DNA of 64,000 nucleotides from Metaphire vulgaris (Eukaryota; Annelida; Clitellata; Crassiclitellata; Megascolecidae). The stretch is from the NCBI GenBank assembly GCA_018105865.1, contig CM030840.1, positions 8,762,294-8,826,293 of the forward strand. The letters are read 5' to 3'. Below the pieces are notes generated by a model, which was not told the origin of the DNA, ran no database searches, and was given only the letters and a program-made list of their open reading frames with translations. Positions within the stretch are counted from its first letter, which is position 1; each line of letters begins with the position of its first letter. This document shows, in pieces, positions 63,609 to 64,000 of this stretch. The position numbers were made by a program, and so were the translations under genes.

Positions 63609-63626
63609 TGCTGTCAGAAGTCTCAC
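63609..63626 (+). promoter_or_regulatory. Gypsy primer-binding site
   Basis: TGCTGTCAGAAGTCTCAC directly follows the LTR. It differs by one base from the TGGTGTCAGAAGT form common in animal Gypsy elements and lies 2-3 bases before the gag ATG. Confidence 0.7.
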
Positions 63627-63627
63627 G

Positions 63628-64000
63628 ATGACAAACTCGCCTCAGGTACCCAGGCCAGCTGTGATGAAGCTGAATGGGTACATTGCATGCGAGTGGAGGC
63701 GTTTCCGATCCCAATGGGATAATAACGATATAGCGACCGATCTGACAGAAGCGTCGAAGAAGCGCTTAGCCGCTATACTGCTTGCGTGCGTCGGGACAGA
63801 CGCTTACGAACTCTTTCAAACATTAGATTTCGCAGAGAACAACAACCGACAAGACGTGGACAAAGTTATTGACGCTTTCGAAAGGCACTGCATCGAAGAA
63901 AAAAATTATCACAGTCTTGCGTTTCGAACGGAATAGTCGCTGTCAAGACTCCACTGAAACTTTCGACGAATTTTTCGCGGAACTGCAAAAATTAATTCGG
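63628..64000 (+). pseudogene. Gypsy gag, 5' part, runs off the window
   Basis: MTNSPQVPRPAVMKLNGYIA opens a capsid-like region: CEWRRFRSQWDNNDIATDLT, KKRLAAILLACVGTDAYELF, DVDKVIDAFERHCIEEKNYH. The frame hits a stop at 63936; a one-base shift recovers SRCQDSTETFDEFFAELQKL to the window end, matching the expected Gag continuation. One frameshift in about 120 codons indicates a moderately young copy. In the family, Gag assembles the particle that packages the element's RNA. Confidence 0.8.

Overview
The window is repeat-dense eukaryotic DNA, almost certainly from an animal and most likely an invertebrate. Evidence: many decayed non-LTR retrotransposons of animal type (L2/CR1-like, CR1 with an esterase ORF1, RTE-like), hAT and other cut-and-paste transposons with intact target-site duplications (TSDs), tRNA-derived SINEs, Gypsy LTR elements, TTAGGG-type telomere-like blocks, and microsatellites, mostly (AAT/ATT)n. 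Species cannot be fixed from sequence. I see no operons, bacterial genes, rRNA or CRISPR. The only convincing candidate for a host protein-coding exon is 47993-48619 (+).

Layout: 1-1650 L2-like LINEs; 2168-7395 minus-strand CR1 element and an RTE-X-like LINE; 8331-10505 L2-A LINE interrupted by a 5'-inverted RTE copy; 10938-14693 a three-layer nest of terminal-inverted-repeat elements with a frameshifted gene at its core; 14810-18490 a minus-strand RTE LINE carrying several insertions; 18600-24700 LINE fragments and small DNA transposons, including a three-layer nest at 22600-23327; 25610-27040 an L2-C LINE; 28144-29830 a Gypsy 5' part with a tandem 262-bp leader; 30285-36430 LINEs, one split by two Ac-like hAT elements (31911-33000, 33189-35193); 36930-47880 mostly minus-strand L2 and RTE LINEs; 47993-48619 the host exon; 48694-55985 hAT elements and a shattered RTE; 56455-58620 SINE, RTE with a long GAA tail, and another LINE; 60057-64000 SINE, two related Gypsy copies and an AT-rich LINE. 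L2-A, B, C and D are local names that I assigned by 3' tail: (TTAC)n; (AAT)n or similar after a GCGCTATATAAATTG-like end; (TTGA)n; (ATTAC)n.

The genes do not form a pathway: this is layered genome sediment. Its value is chronological and mechanistic. Insertion boundaries can be read to the base because interrupted open reading frames resume after the inserts. The most interesting points are the gene-bearing element at 11323-13711 and its nest, a short motif scattered in about 17 copies across otherwise different sequence, two templated filler insertions inside one LINE copy, Ac-like hATs carrying telomere-like blocks, and the candidate host exon.
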